Shown: positions 1 to 10,041, counted from the first letter of the stretch. The stretch: DNA of 64,000 bases from Ceratopteris richardii (GCA_020310875.1 CM035432.1:98830512-98894511); one strand, 5' to 3'. The notes: generated by a model not told the origin, from the letters alone. Program-made: numbers and translations.

Positions 1-737
1 TCTCATCAAAATTAATACCCTCTCTCTTGAGCATAACCTTTTACAACAAGCCTACCCTTATACCTATCAACTATTCCATCAAGCTTATGTTTTAGCTTGT
101 ATACCCATTAAGTGCCAATGGCCTTTTTTCGTCGAGGCAATTCACATAAATACCAAGTACCATTCTTCATAATAACATCATATTGCGATTGCATAGTAGC
201 CATCCAATTGTTTGAATTTTTGTGTTTCATAAAAAGAAACAAGCTCATTCTCATAAAAAAAGACTAGAAACAAACATTTCATAGAAATTTAAGACAAGTG
301 AAGCACTATGAGAGCGTGAATGAGTATAATATGAAAGAGGATTATCAGATTTGCTATCTCTCAAAGTTTGCACCAATCATTTAGGCATATTTTTTTTTCC
401 TTCTCTATATAAATCCTCTCATCAACAAGTGCATCATGTAAATCGGCATAAAAAATGGAACGATTTATATCCTCATGTGGAACCTATAATAGCTAAGAAA
501 CCACCTCATTTGACGAGCACTTGACTGTCCACCTGTAAAGAAAAGGCACAAAAGTGTCGTACACATGTTTAGAGCTAATTGAAGTCTCCTCCATACATGA
601 AAGTAATGGAACAGTTGCATCTTCCACAAAAACATCACAAGTAACCGAAATGCATTCAGTGTATGATGATACAAAGGATAGACCTTGCTTTTAGAATTGT
701 ACCCAACAAAGAAACATTTTATTGCTTTATCATGCTT
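1..737 (-). pseudogene. Antisense copia pol fragment (family B, copy 0): RT start and integrase-RT linker
   Basis: The minus strand encodes the beginning of a copia reverse transcriptase (about 1-170, ending at the FDETFAP region cut by the window edge) and the acidic linker between integrase and RT (about 200-700). It is broken by stops and frameshifts. The stretch is nearly the same as 30772-31507 and 51770-52500, so it is one of three copies of the same antisense fragment. At 737 it jumps to sequence that lies at 33158 in the other copy, so about 1.65 kb containing the rest of integrase, protease and gag is missing here. No functional product is expected. Confidence 0.8.
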
Positions 738-1004
738 TGGACTATTTGCAATTACATATTTTCATAAACTTCTAATTGGTTCCATAAAGAGGTTCATATA
801 TTAGCATAAACTTCGGGGCAAAAGATGGGAGATGCAGGGTAGGAAATGTTGAGATATCAAGATCAACATGTGATGATTGAGGATGACATGTATCACTTTT
901 TCATTTCTTTGACATGTATAGTGGTCATGCCAGCATATGTCAAGGATACTTTAGTAAGCTTTACTAGATCTATCTATCGAGAGTGATGGCACATTTGTTT
1001 CCTG
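738..1004. other. Non-coding flank shared with 33158-33426
   Basis: AT-rich sequence with no recognisable gene. It matches 33158-33426 closely and stands directly before the 5' LTR in both places. This shows that the two A elements are copies made by segmental duplication and not independent insertions. Confidence 0.75.
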
Positions 1005-1234
1005 TGTTGATATATTTAGGTAGTGATGTGTGTGAACACTCTAGGACCACCGGGGCACTTTTTTCCCTCTTTAGGAGGTTTTTTTCGCCCAACTTGTATA
1101 TATGCCTATTTCCCTAACGGGCTACTTATCTTTGTACATTCTCTAGTAATACATTCAGTATTGTGTGTTGTGCTTCAAGCTTCTTCTTTTTCCTTGTGTT
1201 GTTTGCATGCTTTCGCAGACGTCTAACTCCAACA
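1005..1234 (+). repeat. 5' LTR of element A copy 0
   Basis: Starts TGTTGATATATTTAGG and ends CTCCAACA, immediately before the primer-binding site. It is the same LTR family as 9475-9727, 33427-33654, 20447-20674 and 47180-47408. TATATATG at 1097-1104 is a possible TATA element. Confidence 0.88.
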
Positions 1235-1236
1235 AT

Positions 1237-1250
1237 TGGTATCAGAGCAG
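1237..1250 (+). promoter_or_regulatory. Primer-binding site, initiator tRNA-Met
   Basis: TGGTATCAGAGCAG lies two bases after the LTR end. It is complementary to the 3' end of plant initiator tRNA-Met, the standard primer of plant copia elements. Confidence 0.88.
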
Positions 1251-1589
1251 GTCGCCACTTCATCTAGGGTGTCATTTACCTCTCTACTTGTAGTCTCTAT
1301 TCACACAAAATTTGGTATGCATACTCAAGATGATTAGGAGATCAAAAGGGCTTCGCTTTGTGGTGTCCAAATCGTGATCTGAGCTTGTTTCGGCCTCTGA
1401 ACGCACTATCACAATGCTTTTGTAGGCTATTTTGTCTTTTTGTGCCAAAGATATATACCACTTTTGGTTCGCTAGTATAAGCGTCTTAAAGTCTGCTATA
1501 AGTTTAGTGGAACTTGTCAGGGTACTTCTGTTCAACTTTTTTAGATACAATCATTTTTTTGCATTAGAGTATTTTAGTCACTGGCCATG

Positions 1590-2524
1590 CATAAAAGCAG
1601 TGATGTCCATTGTGGGCTTATATGATGCGACATGTATTGGTTGCAAAAGGACTATGGAACATTGTGTAGGGTGTTGAAAGACGTCCTATTACATCTGCAA
1701 ATAAAGGTATTGAAGCTGATGCAGGTGGCATTGAAGATGCTGATATTCTTCAGATTCATGTTTGTGTTGCGGTTTTTGCTACATCTACTGTAGAGCAAAT
1801 TTGTTGGGATAGTAGAGATGATATGCACATGCATTGATAGCCTTCTCTGTCAAATGTGCCATTATTCCTCACATTCGCTCTTGCAGAACAGCTAAGGATG
1901 TACCCAGCTAGGAATGAGGTGTGTGTTTCTTACCTCCGAAAACAATTGGACACTTAGCATATGAATGAAGGTGATTCTATGGATAATTTTCTAACAAAGA
2001 TCAAAGACTTGAAGGAACAATTGATTTCTGTTGATGAAATTATACCAGATAGCTCACTTGTGCAGACCGTTATGAATGGTCTTCCTAATTCATATCAGAG
2101 TTTTCCTTCTACTCTTTGGTTGATGATGAAAGGCAATCCAAATTCCTTGTCATTTGAGGAGTTAGTTTCTATTTTGTTGTAGGAAGATCAGTCTAGGTAG
2201 AACAAGTCTATTATGCGTGTAGCAGATCAAGCTCTCATGGCTAGTCAAAAGGGCAAAGGTAAATGGAGCTCATCTACTCGTAAGCAGAAATTTGCAAATG
2301 CTCCACATTCGAAGAGGGAAGACAAAGATGAGAAGAAATAAAAAAAGCAAAAAGTATTCTACAAATATTGTAAAGAAAATGATCATGTCATTAAGAGTTG
2401 TCCAAAACTGCTTGCTAAAGAGGAAAAGAAAAAGCAGGCTAGAATGGTTGTTGCAAAGGCCTCTACACCGAAAACAAGGTCTACCAATATTGTACTGTTT
2501 GTAGTTTTGACCCATCTTCTCATG
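1590..2524 (+). pseudogene. Degenerate gag of element A copy 0
   Basis: Nucleocapsid gene remnant, recognised by alignment with the antisense gag copies at 13670-14097 and 38089-38481. The best-preserved part (1961-2182) carries the UBN2-type capsid helices, with the string DNFLTKIKDLKEQLISVDEI and NGLPNSYQ. A zinc knuckle follows at about 2358-2402; its first cysteine codon is TAC (Tyr), where the copy near 54523 has TGC. Several stops and frameshifts separate the parts, including in-frame TAG codons near 2180 and 2209. Not expected to make protein. Confidence 0.75.
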
Positions 2525-2532
2525 AGCAGTGT

Positions 2533-3640
2533 GTGTCTGCAGTAGACTCAGATGTTTGGTATTTTGATAGTGGGGCAACCAAACATATTACCTCGCAACG
2601 CAGTTTCTTCACTTCACTCGAGCCAACCCCTACAGGGAATACTATCACATGCGCTAACAACTCCTCTTATCCTGTCATGGGAGTTGGTCAAATCATTGTG
2701 ACTACTACTGAAGGTAGTTCTTTCACCTTGTTAGATGCTTTATTTGTGCCAGGGATCAAAAAGAATCTCTTATCAGTTTTGGCTTTAGCCAAGATTGGCT
2801 TAGTTGTGAAATTTGTTGATGACAGGTGTATAGTTCACGATCTGTCAAATGGCGACATTATTATTGCTTGTGGCATTTTATGTTGTGGTCTCTATAAGCT
2901 CATAGACTAAATAAGATCTGTGAATGATTCGGCATGTGTAGTACATGATCCTCAAGCTATGTCATATGCAAAGCTTTGGCATGCACACTTTGGTCATCTA
3001 AATGTTCCTAGTTTGCTATGCTTGTAGAAATCTCAAATGGTGTCCTCCTTGCCCAAGCTTGAGGCACCCAGGTAAACATGTATGTGAAGCCTGTATTTTG
3101 GGCAAAATGTAGAGTTCCTCCTTCCCAAAAGATGGTTCAATTCAGGCTACTCAAAAATTGTAGCTTGTTCATAATGATGTCTGTGGTACAATGCAAACAC
3201 CTTCTTTTGGGAACTATCTTTACTTCGTGTTATTCATCTATGAGTTTTCCAGACATGCATGGGTATATCCATTGAAGGCAAAGTCCAAAGATTTTATGTG
3301 CTTCAAACAGTTTGTGGTTTTCGTTGAAAATCTATCAGCATGTAAAACGGGCACCCTCCATTCTGATCAAGGGGGGAATATATGTCTTCTGACTTTAATG
3401 CATTTCAGGCTCAACATCAGATAAAACATTAGTGTACTGTGGCATATACACCTCAACAAAATGGAGTTGCTGAATGGAAGAATAGGTCACTCATGGAGAT
3501 AGCGAGGTGTATATTCAAAAGTCAGGCTTTACCACACAGTTTCTATCTTGAGGTTGTCATGTGTGCAACATATGTACTTAATCGGTGTCCCACTAAAGCA
3601 CTGCAGCCTATCACTCCATATGAGGCTTGACATGATTGTA
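2533..3640 (+). pseudogene. Degenerate protease and integrase of element A copy 0
   Basis: The protease remnant starts near 2533. Its active-site motif WYFDSGATKH is intact (DSG at 2566-2574), and the frame stays open to 2910. The pre-integrase zinc-binding region follows (about 2930-3110, LWHAHFGHL, with a TAG near 3025). The integrase core is split: one part at 3191-3424 has the second catalytic aspartate in LHSDQGG, and the other at 3439-3630 has YTPQQNGVAEWKN with the glutamate retained. At least four frame breaks make it a pseudogene. A copia element, not gypsy, because integrase precedes RT. Confidence 0.82.
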
Positions 3641-5171
3641 AGCCATCAGTTGCTCATCTACGTGTTTTTGGTTGTCTGGCATATGCATTAGTGCTAGAAC
3701 AACATCGCAAGAAGTTGGATGATAAAGCAGTCAAATGTATTTTTGTTGGGTATAGTTCTGAAAGCAAAGGCTATCATCTGTATCACCCACACACTAAAAG
3801 CATTTTGGTTAGTGGTGATGTTGATTTTGTGCAAGATGCTATTCAACCTTTACTTTCATGTACAAAGGAGACATCTGTTAGCTCCAAAGACATGTATGAT
3901 ACATTGCTGCTTCTTTTTACAGGTGGACATTATAGTGCTGGTCCTAATGAGGCAACTTCTCAGCATCGCATGTTTCATGTGATGATGCAAATCACTCTAT
4001 TTCTGATGCAGATTTACATGATGCACTTTTTGATGAGAGAGATGATATTGAGGAGGCAAAAACTATGCCAAAATGGCTAGTGCAAACTTTGCAAGACAAC
4101 AAATTAGATGCATCTCTGACATATCGTACTCGTTCAGGCTCTCAAAGTGCCTTGCATTAGATTGCTATGCTAATGCTGCATCTAGTCTCTCTGATGAGAC
4201 TGAGCTTGTTTTGTTTGATGAAGCATAAAATTCAGAACATTGGATGGCTGCAATGCAATTTGAATATGATGCTATCATGAAAAATGGTGTCTGGCCTTTA
4301 TTTGACTTGCCTCCTGGCAAGAAGGCCATTAGCACTAAGTGGGTATACAAGCTGAAGCATAAACCTGATGGAACAATTGAAAGATATAAGGCTAGACTTG
4401 TTGCAAATTATCATGTTCAGCAAAGAGGCATTGAGTTTGATGAGACCTTTGCTCCTACTTGCCAAATGACTACTGTTCATAGCATCTATGCACCTGCAGC
4501 CCATCATAATTGGAATGTACATCATTTGGAAATTAAAATAGCATTTCTAAATGGTGACTTGCATCAAGAAGTGTATGTTTTTCAGCCCCATGGATTTGTG
4601 CAGTAGGTATGCAGGATAAAGAACGCATTATATGGTTTAAAGCAAGCACCACGTGCTTGGTATGAAAAGATACGTGCCTATCTGATTGCACATGGTTTTG
4701 AGAACAGTCCAACTTAAAGCACCTTATATGTTAAGCATGCTAATGATGTGCTTCTAATCATTGTTGTGTACGTTGATGACATGTTGCTTACTGGTCCTCA
4801 TGAGAAGCATATTGCTGACTTCAAGGTTGATTTGCATGCCTCATTTGAGATGTCTCATTTGGGGCATTTGCATCATTATTTGGGCATTCAATTTATGTAG
4901 GTTGATGGAGGAATAGCTTTGTGTCAAGAAAAAATATATTGACACATTATTTTAGTGATTTGGCCTTGAAAATTGCAAACCTATTGCCACTTCTATGGAG
5001 ACAAGTCTATGAGTGAGTCTTCACGATGTTGGAGATGCATTTGATGCTCTTCTCTGTGAGCGCCTTGTTGGGTGCTTGATTTACTTATGTATTACTCGAC
5101 TTGATATTCAGTTTGTTGTCTCACAAATGAGTAGGTTTATGCATTGCCCATGTGTCAAGCATTGGCAAGCG
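3641..5171 (+). pseudogene. Degenerate reverse transcriptase and RNase H start of element A copy 0
   Basis: The linker region (3691-4080) is followed by the RT (4244 onward). RT motifs seen are STKWVYKLKHKPDGTIERYK, GIEFDETFAPTCQM and the catalytic VYVDDML (YVDD at 4769-4780, intact). Stops occur at about 4602 and 4714 and frameshifts near 4620 and 4930. The RNase H domain starts near 5013 (CLIYLCITRLDIQFVVSQMSRFM) and is cut at 5171 by the nested element; it resumes at 8847. Confidence 0.82.
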
Positions 5172-5176
5172 GTTAC

Positions 5177-6443
5177 TGTTGAAGAATCACTCATGAATTT
5201 GACGTATAGACAAAGGAAGATAAAGAGAAGCAGAATTAAATATTCAGAAAATCAAAAGCCTTAATGAAGGGACAAAATCACGACCGTTATGTGAAGTACA
5301 GAATCTTGCAGAATCAGAGTTCGTTACACCGAATCAAACTGTATATACAAAGAGAGCGTGCATAAGAATAAGAGAGAGAAGTGCGAGCTAGAACGTGCAT
5401 GAGAAGAGCGCGCAGTATAAATAGAGCACATAAAGAGGTCAAAAAGTATGTGAGGAGAGAACAGAGATGAGGAAGTAAGAAGACGACAGAGATCGCGTAT
5501 GTTCAGAGAGTGTTTTAGAAGATGCCAGAGATCGTGTATGTACAGATGAATAACAGAAACCTGAAATGTCAGGTATTCATCTGAGAGAGATGGTATTACG
5601 AAGCTACTCAGTATAGGAGAGTTTCTGTAGCTTGAGCAAGAAGAGGCCAAGCTGATTTGTACACATCTTCTCTAATAGAAAACACATGTTCATGTGGAAG
5701 TTTGTGCGCACTATTCGTATGTGAAGAACTCTGTGTATTTTCGTGTTACGGTAGAAAGTTCGTTAACCATTAACAGTTACAGTTCGTTAGTAAACATGTT
5801 CCTCGTTACTCTCTCAGTAAATGAATGTCTCGGTCAAAGTTGTCTCAGTAAACACATTTTCGGTCAATTACAGTTTTCTCAAAAAACGTATTTTCCGGTA
5901 GAACAACGAAGTATATCTCGCAGAATAAATTAAAGTTTTGTATGAGAGATAGCTTATCTTATAGCTAGACATCTCTACTATTAGTTTGTCAAGGATTTTG
6001 GTGAAATGGATATGTACACACAATACAAAGTCTAACCGAAAAGAGACATTCTGAACCGGAGAAGTTTTCTCTTAAACTTCAGAAAGAGCTCACTCAGTGA
6101 AGGAAGTTCACGCATCACTTCCTTACTTCTTGTACATTGACTTGAAGTAATTACAAACAGAATAGGAGTTGATTCCGTAAGATTCCGGTATAATTACGGT
6201 GACAACCCAGTGACAGTGCGGTGAAGTTCTGGTGGATTTTTTCCAGTAAATTCAAAGCGCAGTCTTATACGTTTGAGTGACAAAAACCGTGCTAAGCTAC
6301 TGCTGATTATAGAGGTGTTCTAATATCACTCTAGCTTAGCTCCCTATTCGATGGCATGGCGATTTCCTCAGACTTGACAAAGTTCAAGCCTTTGCCGTGA
6401 CGACCACCAGAAGTGGTATAGGAGCAAAATTTAATTGCCAACA
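5177..6443 (+). repeat. 5' LTR of the gag-only element
   Basis: 1267 bp, long for copia and longer than the element's own internal region. It contains a TATA box at 5416-5424 and a 39-bp imperfect tandem repeat upstream-to-downstream at 5481-5519 and 5520-5558 (cores CAGAGATCGCGTATGTTCAG and CAGAGATCGTGTATGTACAG). Open frames within it are spurious. Confidence 0.92.
5416..5424 (+). promoter_or_regulatory. TATA box in the LTR
   Basis: TATAAATAG, close to the plant consensus, preceded by a GC-rich GCGCGC stretch. The same sequence is kept in the 3' LTR at 7819-7827. It is the likely core promoter for the element's RNA. Confidence 0.6.
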
Positions 6444-6445
6444 AG

Positions 6446-6573
6446 TGGTATCAGAGCGAGAATATCCACCCTCAATTGGCGTCAGAGCCGTGAGATCCAA
6501 GAAGTGGGTTCAGAGCCAGCATACCGAAATTGGTATCGCAAAACAGGTTAACCACAACAGTGGAACCAGAAGG
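6446..6573 (+). promoter_or_regulatory. Primer-binding site followed by four degenerate copies
   Basis: The true primer-binding site TGGTATCAGAGC starts at 6446, two bases after the LTR. Similar words recur about every 26-31 bases: TTGGCGTCAGAGCC (from 6476), GTGGGTTCAGAGCC (from 6504), TTGGTATCGCAA (from 6530) and GTGGAACCAGAAGG (from 6560). This makes a quasi-tandem array of five units between the LTR and the gag start. Confidence 0.6.
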
Positions 6574-6639
6574 AGAAAGATTCTGAAGAGCAGAAAGATT
6601 CTCATAAAGTTCACCAGAAGTAACAGAAACAAGAAGATC

Positions 6640-7431
6640 ATGGCAGATCATGTCCAAATTGATAAACTGGACAGAGATAATTATCCCGCATGGGTAATGC
6701 GCATGGAAGCCTTACTTATGAGTAAGGACTTAATGATGTATGTAACCGGAGAAGAAAAGAAGCCGACTTTCGAAGATGATAGTCAACCGGAAAAAGAAGA
6801 ATTAGAAGCCTTGAAGCTGTGGCAGAAGAAAGATGCAATGACAAGAGGTTACATTTATAATACCGTTTCAGACCATTTACTACCGCACATTAGAGGCCTG
6901 GAGAAAGCAGAGGACATATGGAGCGCGTTGGAAGATCATTTCCAAAATACTACGAAAGTTAGGAAGGCTAGCTTGTGGTCTGAGTTCACAACATTCAAAA
7001 AGAAGGCGAGTCAAAGCATTAGTGACTATGTTACTAAGATGAAGGATCTAGCAGATAGTCTTAGATCCATAAATGAAGATGTCGAAGATCGCAGATTGAT
7101 AGCGCAAGTGCTCACAGGTTTGAGAGGAGATGAAAGGTGGAAACCTTTCGTACTCTCAACTGAACTTTCTTTAAATCATTTTGTACCATATTTAAATCAG
7201 TTGCTTGGTTTGATGCTCACATATGAGCAAGACCTGAAAGGAGATGCAGATAAAGGACAAAGTTCTGCAATGTATATGAAGAACAAGAAGAAAGACAAAG
7301 GTAAGTCAAAAGACGAAGAAGAATCGAGTTCTCAGGCTTATTATGCAAGAGGTAAAGGCACCAGCAGAGGAAGAGCAAGAGGCTTTGGAAGAGGAAGAAG
7401 TAGCCAGAATAACAATAAGAAGGCTAAATAA
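6640..7431 (+). CDS. Copia gag capsid protein, intact, non-autonomous element
   Basis: 263-residue Gag, which would form the virus-like particle packaging element RNA in the cytoplasm. The frame is open further upstream, but that part runs through the LTR end and the primer-binding array; the ATG at 6640 gives the family's N-terminus, MADHVQIDKLDRDNYPAW, like that of element F at 24157. The Gag/UBN2 helices cover roughly residues 60-190 (DAMTRGYIYN, IWSALEDHFQ, SISDYVTKMKDLADSL, VLTGLRGDERW). The C-terminus is lysine-rich and then Arg/Gly-rich (RGKGTSRGRARGFGRGR) and stops before any CCHC zinc knuckle. Element F has a knuckle directly after its own RG region, so the deletion end here removed it. 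No internal stop; possibly still translatable. Confidence 0.85.
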   Translation: MADHVQIDKLDRDNYPAWVMRMEALLMSKDLMMYVTGEEKKPTFEDDSQPEKEELEALKLWQKKDAMTRGYIYNTVSDHLLPHIRGLEKAEDIWSALEDHFQNTTKVRKASLWSEFTTFKKKASQSISDYVTKMKDLADSLRSINEDVEDRRLIAQVLTGLRGDERWKPFVLSTELSLNHFVPYLNQLLGLMLTYEQDLKGDADKGQSSAMYMKNKKKDKGKSKDEEESSSQAYYARGKGTSRGRARGFGRGRSSQNNNKKAK

Positions 7432-7433
7432 TA

Positions 7434-7571
7434 TACACTCCGACAAAAGATCAGATTGCAGATATTTTGACAAAGAGCTTGGATGGAACAAAGACAAGCA
7501 AATTCAAAGAAATGGAAGGAATAAAGGAAAGGAAAATATATGAAGACTGGAAGAGTCAAATTAGTGATTGA
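7434..7571 (+). pseudogene. RNase H C-terminal remnant fused behind gag
   Basis: Three bases after the gag stop, in another frame, the sequence reads YTPTKDQIADILTKSLDGTK and runs to a TGA at 7569-7571. This is the end of copia RNase H: element F has the matching STNMQCADLLTKALDGTKLC at about 28267-28326. It shows that the gag-only element arose by a deletion joining gag to the end of pol. Without a fusion frame it is unlikely to be translated. Confidence 0.85.
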
Positions 7572-7579
7572 GGGGGAGC
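7571..7579 (+). promoter_or_regulatory. Polypurine tract of the gag-only element
   Basis: AGGGGGAGC directly before the 3' LTR at 7580, the expected position of the plus-strand primer. Confidence 0.85.
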
Positions 7580-8846
7580 TGTTGAAGAATCACTCACGAA
7601 TTTGACGTACAGACAAAGGAAGATAAAGAGAAGCGGAATCAAATATTTAGAAAATCAGAAGCCTTAATGAAGGGACAAAATCACGACCGTTATGTGCAGT
7701 ACAGAATCTTGCAGAATCAAAGTTCGTTACACCGAATCAAACTGTATATACAGAGAGAACATGCATAAGAATAAGAGAGAGAAGTGCGAGCTAGAACGTG
7801 CGTGAGAAGAGCGCGCAGTATAAATAGAGCACATAAAGAGGTCAAAAAGTATGTGAGGAGAGAACAGAGATGAGGAAGTAAGAAGATGCCAGAGATCGCG
7901 TATGTTCAGAGAGTGTTTTAGAAGACGCCAGAGATCGCATATGTACAGATGAATAACAGAAACCTGAAATGTCAGGTATTTATCTGAGAGAGATGGTATT
8001 ACAAAACTACTCAGTATAGGAGAGTTTCTGTAGCTTGAGCAAGAAGAGCCAAGCTGATTTGTACACATCTTCTCTAATAGAAAACACATGTTCATGTGGA
8101 AGTTTGTGCGCACTGTTCGTATGTGAAGAACTCTGTGTATTTTCGTGTTACGGTAGAAAGTTCTTTAACCATTAACAGTTACAGTTCATTAGTAGACGTG
8201 TTCCTCGGTACTCTCTCAATAAATGAATGTCTCGGTCAAAGTTGTCTCAGTAAACGCATTTTCGGTCAGTTATAGTTTTCTCAGAAAACGTATTTTCCGA
8301 TAGAACAACGAAGTATATCTCGCAGAGTAAATTAAAGTTTTGTATGAGAGATAGCTTATCTTATAGCTAGACACCTCTACTATCAGTTCATCAAGGATTT
8401 CGGTGAAATGGATATGTACACACAGTACAAAGTCTAACTGAAAAGAGACATTCTGAACCGGAGAAGTTTTCTCTTAAACTTCAGAAAGAGTTCACTCAGT
8501 GAAGGAAGTTCACGCATCACTTCCTTACTTCTTGTACATTCACTTGAAGTAATTACAAACAGAATAGGAGTTGATTCCAATAAGATTCCGGTGTAATTAC
8601 AGTGATAGTTCAGTGACAATCCGGTGAAGTTCCGGTGGAATTTTTCCAGTAAATTCAAAGCGCAGTCTTATACGTTTGAGCGACAGAAACCGTGCTAAGC
8701 TACTGCTGATTATAGAGGTGTTCTAATATCACTCTAGCTTAGCTCCCTATTCGGTGGCACGGTGATTTCCGCAGACTTGACAAAGTTCAAGCCTTTGCCG
8801 TGACGACCACCAGAAGTGGTACAGGAGCAAAAGTTAATCGCCAACA
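7580..8846 (+). repeat. 3' LTR of the gag-only element
   Basis: 1267 bp, same length as the 5' copy and colinear with it, with scattered substitutions (for example the second, fourth and later lines of the alignment show single changes only). TATA box at 7819-7827. Confidence 0.92.
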
Positions 8847-9401
8847 GTTAAGCACACCTTTCGCTACTTGAGTGGTACCTAGCCACTTGGGTTGTTTTAT
8901 CCCAAGGGGGGATCACTACCGCCACATTTGCATGCTTTTTCTGACTCTCACTAGGCTAGTTAATATGACACTCGTGTGTCCACTAGTGGCTTTTGCTTCA
9001 TGCTTGGTAGTTCATGTATATCTTGGTGGAGAAAGAAGCAACCTACTATGGCCACTTCTATTTGTGAGGCTGAGTATAGGGCAGCATTCACAGTGACTGT
9101 TGAGTGTGTGTGGCTCAGACGCCTTATGGCTGATTTGGGTGGTCGTCACTCTTCTACCACCACCATCTTCACTAATAGCTAGAGCGCATTGACATTTGCG
9201 AGGAACCCTGTGTTCCATGCTCACATTAAGCACATTGAGGTGCATTATCATTATGTCAAGGAGAGGTTCTCTATTGGAGAGATCAGTTTGGCATATGTGC
9301 CCACACAGGAGAACATTGCAAACCTTTTCATGAAGGCTTTGCCTAGGGAGAAGTTTGAAGCTTTTCGCAAAGCTTTGGGCGTTTTTCCTTTTGTGTATTG
9401 A
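8847..9401 (+). pseudogene. RNase H, second half, of element A copy 0
   Basis: Continues the RNase H interrupted at 5171. Recognised motifs are the ATSICEAEYRAAF catalytic region (frame starting near 9048), a frame change and stop near 9180, then NPVFHAHIKHIEVHYHYVKE and IANLFMKALPREKFEAFRKA up to the stop at 9399-9401. The pattern is the typical copia RNase H end. Two or more frame breaks make it a pseudogene. Confidence 0.82.
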
Positions 9402-9464
9402 TTCCACATAGGTCCGCACTTCCTTATACATGAATGACAGCTCCTTGTTTACCGCATCACTCCC

Positions 9465-9474
9465 AGGGGGGATT
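9465..9474 (+). promoter_or_regulatory. Polypurine tract of element A copy 0
   Basis: AGGGGGGATT immediately before the 3' LTR, the plus-strand priming site. Confidence 0.75.
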
Positions 9475-9727
9475 TGTTGATATATTTAGGTAGTGATGTG
9501 TGTGAACATTGTAGATCGGCTTGGGCACTTTTTTCCCTCTTTAGGAGTTTTTTTTCCCCTCATTAGGAGGTTTTTTCCCCCAGCTTGTATATATGCTTTT
9601 TGCCCTAACATGCTAGTTATCTTTGTACATTCTAAAGGTAATACAGTTTTAGTATTGTGTGTTTTGCTCCAAGCTTATTCTTCTTTCTTGTGATATTCAC
9701 GTGTTTTCACAGAGTCTAACTCCAACA
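9475..9727 (+). repeat. 3' LTR of element A copy 0
   Basis: Starts TGTTGATATATTTAGG and ends CTCCAACA. It is 23 bp longer than the 5' LTR, partly through a duplicated TTAGGAG-type stretch near 9541-9570. The divergence indicates an old insertion. Confidence 0.87.
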
Positions 9728-9913
9728 AAGCTTCTCATTCATTTCAGCTTCCACAACTATTCAAACATTTACCCTAACACCACTAAGATTCTAGTGTCTT
9801 TACAATAAAACACTATCACTGATTGACAAACAATAGGTTTTGTTGTGAAGATCCATGTAATATTAGGACACTTAAGAAAACTATTTCAATGGCATTTCTT
9901 TGATGCTCCCCAC
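9728..9913. repeat. Inverted copy of the flank at 20675-20860
   Basis: The reverse complement of this stretch matches 20675 onward (and 47409 onward): both read GATTGACAAACAATAGG and TTTCTTTGATGCTCCCCA in this orientation and both adjoin an LTR. It holds no gene. Confidence 0.75.
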
Positions 9914-10041
9914 TGTTGGAGTTTGATGTCTCTAAAAGCACATGAATAGCACACGGAACAAGAAGAAGCTTGTAGCACAACACTAAACTGAATGAATAAG
10001 AAAGTAAATGCTTAAAAGATTAGTAACCCATTAGGGTTAAC
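9914..10041 (-). repeat. Truncated 3' LTR of element C1
   Basis: Reverse orientation: begins TGTTGGAGTTTGATGTC (the reverse complement of an LTR end) and runs to the CCCATTAGGGTTA stretch, then stops; the part that should reach ATATATCAACA is missing. Confidence 0.75.

Larger units (their letters stand above)
5177..8846 (+). mobile_element. Gag-only, internally deleted copia retrotransposon nested in element A
   Basis: Complete LTR element of 3670 bp: two LTRs of exactly 1267 bp (5177-6443, 7580-8846), both beginning TGTTGAAGAATCAC and ending GCCAACA, a primer-binding site, an 1136-bp internal region and a purine tract. Target duplication is GTTAC (5172-5176) versus GTTAA (8847-8851), one mismatch. 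The related sequence near 19808-19818 reads GGCAAGTAGTTAAGC without an insert, showing the empty site. Only gag and the last part of RNase H remain; protease, integrase and RT are absent. By eye the LTRs differ at a few percent of positions, so it is younger than its host. It must rely on enzymes from another copia element. Confidence 0.92.
1005..9727 (+). mobile_element. Ty1/copia LTR retrotransposon, family A copy 0, degenerate, interrupted by a nested element
   Basis: Sense-strand copia element with both LTRs (1005-1234 and 9475-9727), a primer-binding site, gag-protease-integrase-RT-RNase H order, and a purine tract before the 3' LTR. The coding part is split by a younger element at 5177-8846. 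The LTRs begin TGTTGATATATTTAGG and end CCAACA; they differ in length (230 and 253 bp) and sequence, so the insertion is old. I found no convincing target duplication: the five bases before the 5' LTR are TCCTG and those after the 3' LTR are AAGCT. Without the nested element the length is about 5.05 kb, normal for copia. Frameshifts and stops in every domain make it non-functional. Confidence 0.88.

Noticed and set aside
5324..5650. 108-codon minus-strand frame in the LTR of the gag-only element, with a similar 128-codon frame at 7727-8113.
   Set aside because: They are the same LTR sequence read backwards. The frame is low-complexity (Ser/Leu-rich), without domain or start context, and is lengthened in one copy only by chance.
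6397..6639. In-frame 81-codon extension upstream of the gag ATG at 6640.
   Set aside because: It begins inside the LTR and runs through the primer-binding array. Copia Gag of this type starts with the MADHVQIDKLDRDNYPAW-like sequence at 6640, as element F does at 24157.
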